Shown here one piece after another: positions 38,154 to 54,722 of a stretch of 64,000 nt of DNA. The stretch comes from Maricaulis maris (GTDB lineage Bacteria; Pseudomonadota; Alphaproteobacteria; Caulobacterales; Maricaulaceae). The position numbers were made by a program, and so were the translations under genes. Position 1 is the stretch's first letter. Each line of letters starts with the position of its first letter. Below the pieces are notes generated by a model, which did no database searches, was not told where the DNA came from, and was given only the letters and a program-made list of their open reading frames with translations. The stretch spans positions 486,184 through 550,183 of the forward strand of contig NZ_RBIM01000002.1 of assembly GCF_003634045.1 (NCBI RefSeq), read 5' to 3'.

Positions 38154-40229
38154 TTAGGCGGACTTGGCGATGACTTCTTGTTCGACGGCCTTGGGAACCG
38201 CCTCATAGTGGTCGAAAAGCATCGTGAACTGCGCCCGGCCCTGGGTCGCAGACCGCAGGTTGTTGACGTAGCCAAACATGTTCGCCAGCGGCACCATCGC
38301 GTTCACGACGGTGGCGTTGCCGCGCATTTCCTGACCGGCAATCTGACCCCGGCGGGAGTTCAAATCGCCAATGACACCACCGGTATATTCGTCCGGCGTC
38401 ACGACCTCGACCTTCATGATCGGCTCGAGAAGCTTCGGCGCGCAATGAGCCTTGGCTTCGCGGAAAGCGGCGCGAGCCGCGATCTCGAAGGCGAGAACGC
38501 TGGAGTCGACGTCGTGATAGGCGCCATCGACCAGCATGGCGTGGACGTCGATCACCGGGAAACCGGCAATCAGACCACCATCCATGACGGATTTGAGACC
38601 CTTCTCGACACCCGGGATGTATTCCTTCGGGACGTTGCCGCCGACGATCTTGGATTCGAACACAAAGCCCGAACCCGGCTCGCCGGGACCGAATTCGATC
38701 TTGACGCGGGCAAACTGGCCCGAACCGCCCGACTGCTTCTTGTGCGTGTAGTCGACGAGACCCTTCTGGCCCAGCGATTCACGATAAGCCACCTGCGGCG
38801 CACCGACATTCGCTTCGACCTTGAACTCGCGCTTCATGCGATCAACGAGAATGTCGAGGTGAAGCTCGCCCATGCCGGCAATGATGGTCTGGCCGGATTC
38901 TTCGTCGGTCTTCATGCGGAAGGACGGATCCTCGGCGGCCAGACGCTGCAGGGCAACGCCGAGCTTTTCCTGGTCGGCCTTCGACTTCGGCTCGATGGCC
39001 AGCTCGATCACCGGATCCGGGAATTCCATGCGCTCGAGGATGACCGGCTTCATCGGGTCACACAGCGTGTCGCCCGTGGTCGTATCCTTCAGACCTGCGA
39101 TCGCGACGATATCGCCGGCGAAGCATTCCTTGATGTCTTCACGCGAATTGGAGTGCATCAACAGCATGCGGCCGATGCGCTCTTTCTTGTCCTTCACCGT
39201 GTTGAGCAGGGACACGCCCGTCTCAAGGTGACCGGAATACATGCGCGCAAAGGTCAGCGAACCGACGAACGGGTCGTTCATGATCTTGAAGGCCAGGAGC
39301 GAGGTCGGCTCGTCATCGCTGGCGCGACGCGTCACTTCTTCCTCGGTCTTGAAGTCGATACCCTTGATCGCCGGAACCTCGGTCGGGTTCGGCAGGAAAT
39401 CGACCACGGCGTCGAGCAGCGGCTGGACACCCTTGTTCTTGAAGGCCGTGCCGCACAGGATCGGATTGAAAGCCAGCGAGATGCAGCCCTTGCGGATCAG
39501 CGACTTGAGAAGCTCCTCGGAAGGCTCTTCGCCTTCAAGGTACGCTTCCATCGCAGCTTCATCCTGCTCGACAGCCGTCTCGACCAGCGCCTCACGGTAC
39601 TCGGCAGCCTTGTCAGCAAGCTCGGCACGAATGTCGCGAACTTCCCACTCGGCGCCCAGGCCCTCACCCTTCCAGACGAGCTCCTTCATGATAACCAGGT
39701 CGATCACGCCTTCGAACTCGGTTTCCGAGCCGATCGGCAGCTGAACGCACAGCGGCGTGGCGCCGAGGCGATCCTTGATCATCTGGACACAGTTGAAGAA
39801 GTCGGCGCCCAGCTTGTCCATCTTGTTGATGAACACCATGCGCGGAACCTTGTAACGGTCGGCCTGACGCCAGACCGTTTCGGTCTGCGGCTCGACACCG
39901 GCATTGGCGTCCAGGCAGCACACGGCACCATCAAGAACACGCAGCGAACGCTCGACTTCAATGGTGAAGTCAACGTGGCCGGGCGTGTCGATGATGTTCA
40001 GACGCTTGCCGTTCCAGAAACAGGTCGTCGCAGCCGAGGTGATCGTGATGCCACGCTCCTGCTCCTGCTCCATCCAGTCCATGGTGGCGGCACCATCGTG
40101 CACTTCACCAATTTTGTGGGACTTGCCGGTGTAATAGAGGATCCGCTCGGTCGTCGTCGTCTTGCCAGCATCAATGTGCGCCATGATGCCGAAATTGCGG
40201 TAGTCCTCGATTTTGTAGTCGCGGGCCAT
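38154..40229 (-). CDS. fusA: Elongation factor G
   Basis: The 691-residue translocase has P-loop [20 protein letters not shown]2 [10 protein letters not shown]3 [16 protein letters not shown]4 [10 protein letters not shown] and domain IV with [17 protein letters not shown]. It lies between rpsG and tuf1 as in the standard str operon. Confidence 0.98.
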   Translation of the reverse strand: MARDYKIEDYRNFGIMAHIDAGKTTTTERILYYTGKSHKIGEVHDGAATMDWMEQEQERGITITSAATTCFWNGKRLNIIDTPGHVDFTIEVERSLRVLDGAVCCLDANAGVEPQTETVWRQADRYKVPRMVFINKMDKLGADFFNCVQMIKDRLGATPLCVQLPIGSETEFEGVIDLVIMKELVWKGEGLGAEWEVRDIRAELADKAAEYREALVETAVEQDEAAMEAYLEGEEPSEELLKSLIRKGCISLAFNPILCGTAFKNKGVQPLLDAVVDFLPNPTEVPAIKGIDFKTEEEVTRRASDDEPTSLLAFKIMNDPFVGSLTFARMYSGHLETGVSLLNTVKDKKERIGRMLLMHSNSREDIKECFAGDIVAIAGLKDTTTGDTLCDPMKPVILERMEFPDPVIELAIEPKSKADQEKLGVALQRLAAEDPSFRMKTDEESGQTIIAGMGELHLDILVDRMKREFKVEANVGAPQVAYRESLGQKGLVDYTHKKQSGGSGQFARVKIEFGPGEPGSGFVFESKIVGGNVPKEYIPGVEKGLKSVMDGGLIAGFPVIDVHAMLVDGAYHDVDSSVLAFEIAARAAFREAKAHCAPKLLEPIMKVEVVTPDEYTGGVIGDLNSRRGQIAGQEMRGNATVVNAMVPLANMFGYVNNLRSATQGRAQFTMLFDHYEAVPKAVEQEVIAKSA

Positions 40230-40268
40230 TTGTCAGGGTCCTTGGTACGGGTCTGTGCCTGTAAGGGG

Positions 40269-40739
40269 TTACCAGCGGTAGTGCGAGAAAGCGCGGTTGG
40301 CTTCCGCCATCCGGTGCGTGTCTTCGCGCTTCTTGACGGCGGTCCCGCGATTGGCGGAGGCATCCATCATTTCAGCAGCGAGACGCTCGCGCATCGTATT
40401 TTCATTACGGCCGCGAGCAGCACCCGTCAGCCAGCGAATGGCCAGGGCTTTCTTGCGCTCGGCGCGGACTTCAACCGGCACCTGATAGGTCGCACCACCA
40501 ACACGGCGGGAGCGGACCTCGACCTCAGGGGCCACATTGTCCAGGGCATCGTGGAAGACGCGGATCGGCTCGCGCTTCAGCTTCTCTTCGACAATCTCGA
40601 GAGCGCCATAGACAATGCGCTCGGCGACGGATTTTTTGCCGTCGAGCATGATGTAGTTCATGAACTTGGTGAGATCGCGATCCCCGAACTTCGGGTCCGG
40701 AAAGATCTCGCGTTTCTCTGCGCGGTGACGACGCGACAT
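40269..40739 (-). CDS. rpsG: Ribosomal protein uS7
   Basis: The 156-residue protein has [40 protein letters not shown] and [20 protein letters not shown]. It nucleates 30S head assembly and in E. coli regulates the str operon. It lies 11 nt downstream of rpsL. Confidence 0.97.
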   Translation of the reverse strand: MSRRHRAEKREIFPDPKFGDRDLTKFMNYIMLDGKKSVAERIVYGALEIVEEKLKREPIRVFHDALDNVAPEVEVRSRRVGGATYQVPVEVRAERKKALAIRWLTGAARGRNENTMRERLAAEMMDASANRGTAVKKREDTHRMAEANRAFSHYRW

Positions 40740-40750
40740 GAACGTCTCCC

Positions 40751-41122
40751 TTACTTAGGACGCTTGGCGCCGTATTTCGAACGGCGTTGCTTGCGGTCCT
40801 TGACGCCCTGGGTATCCAGAACGCCGCGAAGAATGTGATAGCGGACACCCGGCAAATCCTTCACGCGACCACCGCGGATAAGGACAACTGAGTGTTCCTG
40901 CAAATTGTGCCCCTCACCCGGGATGTAGCTCACAACTTCGTGCCCGTTGGTCAGACGCACTTTGGCGACTTTCCGCAAGGCCGAGTTCGGCTTTTTCGGG
41001 GTCGTGGTATAGACGCGCGTGCAGACACCACGGCGCTGCGGGCAAGCCTGCAGGGCCGGCACCTTGTTGCGCTTCGGCTTGTCTTTTCGCGGCTTGCGAA
41101 TGAGCTGGTTGATTGTTGGCAT
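40751..41122 (-). CDS. rpsL: Ribosomal protein uS12
   Basis: The 123-residue protein has [38 protein letters not shown] and [20 protein letters not shown]. The lysines in PKKP and GRVKDLP that mutate in streptomycin-resistant strains are the wild-type residues. First gene of the super-operon, with a promoter ~180 nt upstream. Confidence 0.97.
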
Positions 41123-41304
41123 CCCGCTCTAATCCGTTCCTAATCTCAACAACCACGCCCCCCAGCATGTTGAAATGCTGATGGACGCAAAGAATGACCC
41201 CGACGTCCGAACACGAGGTTCGCACGGCGGCGTCTGGGGTTTTTCCGTTACCGTGGACGACGTCTAACCGCGTGGGTTACGGCCCGTCCTTCAAACGAGC
41301 GCGG

Positions 41305-41333
41305 AAACTACGCACGCGACTCGCATTCGTCAA
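41305..41333 (-). promoter_or_regulatory. Likely promoter of the str-S10-spc super-operon
   Basis: On the minus strand TTGACG (41328-41333) and TAGTTT (41305-41310) are exactly 17 nt apart. Transcription would start near 41298, giving an rpsL leader of about 175 nt. The gene-free stretch 41123-41450 holds this leader, the promoter and the rpoC terminator. Confidence 0.65.
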
Positions 41334-41385
41334 GCGCTTGTTCAGAGGTTTTCTGAGGCGCCCGGGCCCGGCATCAGCCCATACA

Positions 41386-41415
41386 AAAAGGCCGCCGGTC
41401 ACCCGGCGGCCTTTT
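41386..41415 (-). terminator. Terminator of the rpoBC operon
   Basis: A perfect 13-bp stem AAAAGGCCGCCGG/CCGGCGGCCTTTT with a 4-nt loop, followed by T-rich sequence on the minus strand, lies 36 nt past the rpoC stop. Confidence 0.92.
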
Positions 41416-41450
41416 CTCAGTTATTACAGGGATATCGCCCCTGAATATGC

Positions 41451-45668
<4,218 letters not shown>

Positions 45669-45692
45669 GTCGCCGTCTCCCAAAAGGGGCAA

Positions 45693-45718
45693 GCGGGACA
45701 GGGAGAGCCCTGCCCCGC
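45693..45718 (-). other. Hairpin in rpoB-rpoC gap
   Basis: An 11-bp stem with one mismatch (GCGGGACAGGG/CCCTGCCCCGC, 4-nt loop) has no T-tract. It is more likely a processing or stability hairpin than a terminator. Confidence 0.4.
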
Positions 45719-45734
45719 AAAATATGGTTCAGCC

Positions 45735-49808
<4,074 letters not shown>

Positions 49809-49939
49809 GTCGGCTCCCTTCGCAGACAGCACTGCGCAGTTGTATGCGGGGATCGCCCCCGCGGCGCCGTTCCGTTGGTCAGGACCTGTGACAGCCCGTT
49901 CCGTTCGACAATCCGGCCTGGAACGACAGCGGCCGGATC

Positions 49940-49980
49940 GGGTATTCCAAAGACGGGCTAACGGACGCGCAGGAATACCC
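49940..49980 (-). other. Inverted repeat in rplL-rpoB gap
   Basis: GGGTATTCC (49940-49948) pairs with GGAATACCC (49972-49980) across a 23-nt loop. In E. coli this gap carries an attenuator and an RNase III site that set the rplL:rpoB ratio; by position this hairpin could do likewise. No T-tract is seen. Confidence 0.4.
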
Positions 49981-50020
49981 CACGCGCCCGTAGCACCGTG
50001 TCAGTCACGCCGAAGCGAGA

Positions 50021-50392
50021 CTATTTCAGCTCAACGCTGGCGCCAGCGGCTTCCAGCTTGGCTTTGATTTCTTCCGCTTCAGCTTTCGGAGCGGCTTCCT
50101 TGACGGCCTTCGGCGCGCCTTCAACCAGATCCTTGGCTTCTTTCAGGCCCAGGCCCGTGATGGCGCGGACTTCTTTGATGACGTTGATCTTCTTGTCACC
50201 AGCACCCGTGAGGACAACGTCGAACTCGTCCTTCTCTTCAGCAGCCGGGGCATCGCCACCGCCAGCCGGACCGGCAACGGCGACAGCAGCTGCTGCCTTG
50301 ATGCCTTTTTCTTCGAGAAGATCGTTCAGTTCCTTGGCTTCAAGGATGGTAAGGGCGAGAAGTTCGTCGCAGAGTTTAGCTACATCAGCCAT
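50021..50392 (-). CDS. rplL: Ribosomal protein bL12
   Basis: The 123-residue protein has the dimerising N-terminus, an Ala/Gly hinge ([13 protein letters not shown]) and the C-terminal factor-binding domain [40 protein letters not shown]. It forms the stalk with uL10. Confidence 0.97.
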   Translation of the reverse strand: MADVAKLCDELLALTILEAKELNDLLEEKGIKAAAAVAVAGPAGGGDAPAAEEKDEFDVVLTGAGDKKINVIKEVRAITGLGLKEAKDLVEGAPKAVKEAAPKAEAEEIKAKLEAAGASVELK

Positions 50393-50449
50393 TTGTTCAA
50401 TTCCTTGTCGATGTTCAGTGTGTCAGTTCGAAAGCGGAGAATGACGTGA

Positions 50450-50965
50450 TCAGGCGTCGGCCTTCTCGCGGATGACGTCGATCGCCCCCGCCAGACCTTG
50501 ACCCGGTGCCATGAGGCGCTGGGCGACCTGGGAGGCCTGCCCCATGAGGCGGGCCGAGATGGTGGCAATAAGCTCTTCGCGGGACGGCATCTTGGAGAGC
50601 GCGTCAATGCCGGCGGCGTCGAACACATCCTCTTCCATGAAACCGCCGAGAATGACGAGCTTCTTGTTATCCTTGGCGTACTCGACCATCACCTTCGGCG
50701 CGGCCACAAAGTCTTCCGAGTAAGCGATTGCCACCGGACCTGTGAACAGGTCAGCGGCGCCCTCACCCGGCTTGCCTTGCAGTGCGATCTTGGCGAGGCG
50801 GTTACGCACCACCTTGAACGTGCCACCCAGCTCGCGGAGCTTGGTGCGCAGTCCCGTCATTTCCGCAACGGTCATGCCCGTATAGTGAGCAATCACAACG
50901 GATCCAGCTTCCGAGAAGACGCCATTCAGCTCTTCAACGGTCGCTTCTTTTTGATTGCGATCCAT
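50450..50965 (-). CDS. rplJ: Ribosomal protein uL10
   Basis: The 171-residue protein has MDRNQKEATVEELNGVFSEA, SVVIAHYTGMTVAEMTGLR and the C-terminal helix that anchors bL12 dimers. In many bacteria the L10-L12 complex represses its own leader; the 303-nt upstream gap is long enough for that. Confidence 0.96.
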   Translation of the reverse strand: MDRNQKEATVEELNGVFSEAGSVVIAHYTGMTVAEMTGLRTKLRELGGTFKVVRNRLAKIALQGKPGEGAADLFTGPVAIAYSEDFVAAPKVMVEYAKDNKKLVILGGFMEEDVFDAAGIDALSKMPSREELIATISARLMGQASQVAQRLMAPGQGLAGAIDVIREKADA

Positions 50966-51268
50966 TTTGCGGACTCCCTGTTTGAACCGTCCACCGTGGA
51001 CGGTTCGGTGAAAACGCCATCACTGCGTCTTCCCCCATTGCGGGTTGGACGCCGTCATGACGCGTCCTGTCCCAGGGCTTGAACCGACAGACCTCAAACA
51101 AGGCCAGATCGATCTCGCTCTGTCTCACACAGGGCCCGAATTGGATTAAAGCGGCACCTTGCGGCCCACTCCCTGTGATCTCGGACAGGCCGGCCGACCC
51201 ACAAAACACGTGAATCGGACCGGAACAGCCCGGCCGGATAATCCGGTCCGGGCTGAAACTCAAGTCTT
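50966..51268 (-). promoter_or_regulatory. rplA-rplJ gap: candidate L10 autoregulatory leader
   Basis: This 303-nt gene-free stretch holds a perfect 10-bp hairpin GAACCGTCCA/TGGACGGTTC (50984-51006) just upstream of the rplJ ribosome site, and a larger inverted repeat CAGCCCGG/CCGGGCTG (51226-51255) near the rplA stop. Position matches the known L10 leader; I see no convincing promoter in it. Confidence 0.4.
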
Positions 51269-51967
51269 TTACGCCGAAACGGCGCCAGACGTATCGATTT
51301 TTACGCCCGGACCCATTGTCGAAGACAGGGCAATCCGGCGTACATAGGTGCCTTTGGCGCCCGACGGCTTGGCTTTCACGATCGCGTCGACCAGCGCACG
51401 AACGTTTTCGGCCAGGGCCGCTTCGGTGAAGCTCGCCTTGCCGACACCGGCGTGAATGATGCCAGCCTTTTCGACGCGGAATTCCACGGCGCCACCCTTG
51501 GAGGCCTCGACAGCCTTGGTGACGTCCATGGTGACCGTGCCGACCTTCGGGTTCGGCATCATGCCGCGCGGGCCGAGCACCTTACCGAGACGACCGACCA
51601 GCGGCATCATGTCCGGGGTCGCGATGACCTTGTCGAAATTGATGTTGCCGCCGAGGATCTGTTCCATCAGGTCTTCCGCACCGACGACGTCGGCACCGGC
51701 CTTGGTGGCCTCTTCAGCCTTCGGGCCCTTGGCGAAGACGGCAACGCGGACCGAGCGGCCGGTGCCGTTCGGAAGGTTGCACACACCACGGACCATCTGG
51801 TCGGCATGGCGCGGGTCGACACCCAGATTGATGGCAAGCTCGATGGTTTCATCGAACTTGGCCTTGGCATTGGTTTTCACGTGAGCGACGGCGTCGTCGA
51901 TCGAGTACAGCGTGTCGCGATCAAAGGTCTCGCGCGCAGCCGAAAGGCGTTTTCCGAGTTTAGCCAT
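51269..51967 (-). CDS. rplA: Ribosomal protein uL1
   Basis: The 232-residue protein has [40 protein letters not shown] and the C-terminal GPGVKIDTS. It forms the L1 stalk and represses the rplKA operon in E. coli. It follows rplK after 4 nt. Confidence 0.97.
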   Translation of the reverse strand: MAKLGKRLSAARETFDRDTLYSIDDAVAHVKTNAKAKFDETIELAINLGVDPRHADQMVRGVCNLPNGTGRSVRVAVFAKGPKAEEATKAGADVVGAEDLMEQILGGNINFDKVIATPDMMPLVGRLGKVLGPRGMMPNPKVGTVTMDVTKAVEASKGGAVEFRVEKAGIIHAGVGKASFTEAALAENVRALVDAIVKAKPSGAKGTYVRRIALSSTMGPGVKIDTSGAVSA

Positions 51968-51971
51968 GATC

Positions 51972-52400
51972 TTACTCCGTCACCTGCAGGCCCATGGAAC
52001 GGGCGGAACCGGCGATGATCTTGGTCGCCTGATCGAGATCGTTCGCATTGAGGTCGGCGAATTTCGCTTCAGCAATCTCGCGGCACTGGGCCAGCGAGAC
52101 CGAACCAGCCATCGCCTGGCTCGGCGTGCTCGATCCTTTTTGGATCTTCGCGGCCTTCTTCAGGTAGAAGCTGGCCGGCGGGGTCGCCGTGACGAAGGTG
52201 AAGGACTTGTCGGAGAAGACAGTGATGGTGGTCGGGATCGGCATCCCTTTTTCCATCTCCTGGGTCTTCGCGTTGAAGGCCTTACAGAATTCCATGATGT
52301 TCACGCCGCGCTGACCCAGGGCCGGGCCGATCGGCGGGGACGGGTTTGCAGCGCCGGCAGGCACTTGCAGCTTGATATAGCCGGCAATTTTCTTGGCCAT
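51972..52400 (-). CDS. rplK: Ribosomal protein uL11
   Basis: The 142-residue protein has [20 protein letters not shown] with the thiostrepton-region prolines, then [18 protein letters not shown]. It supports GTPase-centre function and RelA sensing. Confidence 0.97.
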   Translation of the reverse strand: MAKKIAGYIKLQVPAGAANPSPPIGPALGQRGVNIMEFCKAFNAKTQEMEKGMPIPTTITVFSDKSFTFVTATPPASFYLKKAAKIQKGSSTPSQAMAGSVSLAQCREIAEAKFADLNANDLDQATKIIAGSARSMGLQVTE

Positions 52401-52498
52401 GTTCCCACTCCATAATCAAGGACGCGCCAATCGCGCCCTCGGGGGTTTGCGGTACGACCCGGCATGGACTTGGCGCCGGCATCTCCCGCAGTTACACG

Positions 52499-53032
52499 CT
52501 ACTGGATCTTTTCGACCTGAGCGTATTCCAGCTCGACCGGGGTGGCCCGGCCGAAAATGTTGATGGCAACCTTCAGGCGGCCATTTTCATCGTCCACTTC
52601 CTCGACAACACCGTTGAAGCTCTGGAAGTGACCGTCGATGACGTTGACGGTCTCGCCGATCTCATAGCTGACGGTCGGACGCGGACGCTCCGCATCCTCT
52701 TCCATCTGGCCGAGGATCCGCTTGACCTCATTCTCGGAAACCGGGATCGGCTTCTTGCCCGAGCCGAGAAAGCCGGTGACTTTCGCGGTCGAGGTGACGA
52801 GGTGATAGGCTTGGTCGGTCATGTCCATCTTCACGAGGACATAGCCCGGGAAATATTTGCGCTCGGCATTGACCTTGCGGCCCTTGCGAACTTCAACGAC
52901 ATCCTCGGTCGGGACGAGGATTTCCTCGAACTTGTCTTCCAGCCCCTGGATCGATGCTTCGATGCGGATCGCGTCAGCGACCTTCTTCTCGAAGTTCGAA
53001 TAGGCATGCACGATGTACCACTTGGCAGACAT
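52499..53032 (-). CDS. nusG: Transcription elongation factor NusG
   Basis: The 177-residue protein has the NGN domain (WYIVHAYSNFEKKVADAIR, RKVNAERKYFPGYVLVKMDM) and a C-terminal KOW domain (GETVNVIDGHFQSFNGVVEE). It couples RNA polymerase to the ribosome or to Rho. It lies 11 nt after secE. Confidence 0.97.
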   Translation of the reverse strand: MSAKWYIVHAYSNFEKKVADAIRIEASIQGLEDKFEEILVPTEDVVEVRKGRKVNAERKYFPGYVLVKMDMTDQAYHLVTSTAKVTGFLGSGKKPIPVSENEVKRILGQMEEDAERPRPTVSYEIGETVNVIDGHFQSFNGVVEEVDDENGRLKVAINIFGRATPVELEYAQVEKIQ

Positions 53033-53043
53033 ACAGCCTCCTC

Positions 53044-53304
53044 CTAGGCGCCGAGAGCGAGAATGAACTGGATGCTCGAACTGATGACCCAGTCGACACC
53101 CCAGAAGAACAGCATGGCGATCACCGAGAGGATCAGCACAAGCACGGTCGAGACCAAGGTCTCCTGGCGCGTCGTCCAGGTCACCTTGCGGGCTTCCTGA
53201 CGGACCTGGGACAGGTATTGGAACGGACCAGCACCCTTTTTCTTGGGTGCCGCCGCTTCAGCCTTGCCTTTGGCCGGCGTCGTATTCTTCGCGTTCCGCG
53301 TCAT
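53044..53304 (-). CDS. secE: Preprotein translocase subunit SecE
   Basis: The 86-residue protein has a Lys/Ala-rich N-terminus, the amphipathic segment FQYLSQVRQEARKVTWTTRQ and one transmembrane helix (STVLVLILSVIAMLFFWGVD). It stabilises SecY. It follows tRNA-Trp, as is usual. Confidence 0.95.
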   Translation of the reverse strand: MTRNAKNTTPAKGKAEAAAPKKKGAGPFQYLSQVRQEARKVTWTTRQETLVSTVLVLILSVIAMLFFWGVDWVISSSIQFILALGA

Positions 53305-53385
53305 TCAAGTCCATCTGGCCCGCTCGGGCCCTCTATTCAAGAGGTGGAGCGCATCATGCGCAACCACCTGAAATTCCATACGGCC

Positions 53386-53461
53386 TGGCAGGGGCGGAGG
53401 GACTCGAACCCCCGACCCTCGGTTTTGGAGACCGATGCTCTACCAACTGAGCTACACCCCT
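53386..53461 (-). tRNA. tRNA-Trp (anticodon CCA)
   Basis: The 76-nt cloverleaf on the minus strand starts AGGGGTG (pairing with CGCCCCT), has D-arm AGCTCAGTTGGTAGAGC, anticodon stem TCGGT/ACCGA with loop CTCCAAA, T-loop GTTCGAGTC, then discriminator G and encoded CCA. Loop CTCCAAA gives anticodon CCA. It heads the secE-nusG operon. Confidence 0.96.
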
Positions 53462-53581
53462 AGGACCGCGCGCGAGATATCACGGTGATCGTGCCACCGC
53501 CACATCCGAAGCGCAGCTGTCTACAATGCGGGGCCGCATAAGAAAACAGCTAAAACACACATTCCTGCGTTGCGGCCCTTG

Positions 53582-54577
53582 TTACGGGCCGGTTCGCGCC
53601 GAGATCGACCAGGCGAGACTTTGCTGTCCATTCGCCCCCCTCACCTCGTCAATGGCCACCGCCGGCAGCCCGCCCGCTTCCAGATTCCGGACAATCACCG
53701 CGATCCCGCTATCATCCCGGGCGGCGGCAATCATCGAGCGCATGCGATGCGCGTAGGCGTCCAACTCGGCGCCATGGGCGGCAAGCCAGGTCTCCAGCTC
53801 ACCGGGTGCGTAATGACCGGCGCGACCGGCAACTGTCGAACAATCCTGCCAGAGCCGGGTCAGGAGCGTCCGGGCAGCGCCGGGTGCGGCACCCCGCAAA
53901 ACCTCGCCGACCGCGTCCAGAGCCGTTGCGAGCGCCTGCATGGCCCGCTGCAGGGCGGCCGGTGCCGCCTTGCCGACGGCGTGCCGCGCCGCGATCGCGA
54001 CCAGGCGGTCGAGCCGGCGCAGGAGACCGCTGTCACGAACCGCATCAAGCAAGGCGAGATTGGCGACGCATTCCTGCTCGATGGCGCCGCCGCGACGGTG
54101 CACGAGGGCGTGCAGGCCGCCGTCCGCCGCCGTCACGCGCGCGGCATCGGCAAAGGCGTCCTCACCGGCATATTCCAGACCGAACTGGCTGACCACACAG
54201 TCGAAGCTGGCCGTCGCAAAGGGCAAGGCGGCACTGTCGGCCACCACCGGAAGCACGGCATCGGTCGCAACAGCCCCGGCCGCCGCGGCAACCGCCGCCG
54301 GGGCAATGTCGGTGCAGTGCAGTTTCAGGTCGAGATTTTCGACGGGTCCAGCGCAGTTATGGGCAAGCCGGACCAGCTCGCCCTCCCCGCAGGCCGCGTC
54401 GAGCACGGAAACCGAGGCCCCCGGATGGAAATGCTGATCGAAAATGCCGGCCCAGTGCGACCGCAACACGTGTGAAGTCTGGCCATCGCGAAAACGATGG
54501 TCCGGCGCCGAGGCAGCCTGCGACCAGAACTGCGTCCACGCCGCCTGAGCCTTGGTTCTGTTGGAGCGTCGTGACAT
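53582..54577 (-). CDS. Class I SAM-dependent methyltransferase
   Basis: The 331-residue protein has the SAM-binding motif I VSVLDAACGEGELV, motif II acid in LHCTDIAP, and LPFATASFDCVVSQFGLEYA as the post-motif region. A long Ala/Arg-rich C-terminal half may be the substrate domain. Substrate unknown. It follows the TonB-receptor terminator, so it is likely transcribed on its own or by read-through. It lies between the receptor and tRNA-Trp. Confidence 0.75.
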   Translation of the reverse strand: MSRRSNRTKAQAAWTQFWSQAASAPDHRFRDGQTSHVLRSHWAGIFDQHFHPGASVSVLDAACGEGELVRLAHNCAGPVENLDLKLHCTDIAPAAVAAAAGAVATDAVLPVVADSAALPFATASFDCVVSQFGLEYAGEDAFADAARVTAADGGLHALVHRRGGAIEQECVANLALLDAVRDSGLLRRLDRLVAIAARHAVGKAAPAALQRAMQALATALDAVGEVLRGAAPGAARTLLTRLWQDCSTVAGRAGHYAPGELETWLAAHGAELDAYAHRMRSMIAAARDDSGIAVIVRNLEAGGLPAVAIDEVRGANGQQSLAWSISARTGP

Positions 54578-54665
54578 GGCGCAAAGGTGACCCAGTCAAG
54601 TCTGCGGCGCAAACCGCACGGGCAGCCAGCGCAACACGTCGCCACCGCCAAGTGGCAAAACGGAC

Positions 54666-54698
54666 AAAGAAAAAGGGCGGGCCAAACGGCCCGCCCTT
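54666..54698 (-). terminator. Terminator of the TonB-dependent receptor gene
   Basis: An 11-bp stem AAGGGCGGGCC/GGCCCGCCCTT (54673-54698) with loop AAAC on the plus strand is followed on the minus strand by TTTTTC. It starts 25 nt past the receptor stop. Confidence 0.88.
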
Positions 54699-54722
54699 CC
54701 CCATTTCGGTATCAGCTTACGC

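Noticed and set aside
38178..40838. Long plus-strand open frame of 886 codons
   Set aside because: Antisense to fusA and rpsG; no domain, and typical of GC-rich shadow frames.
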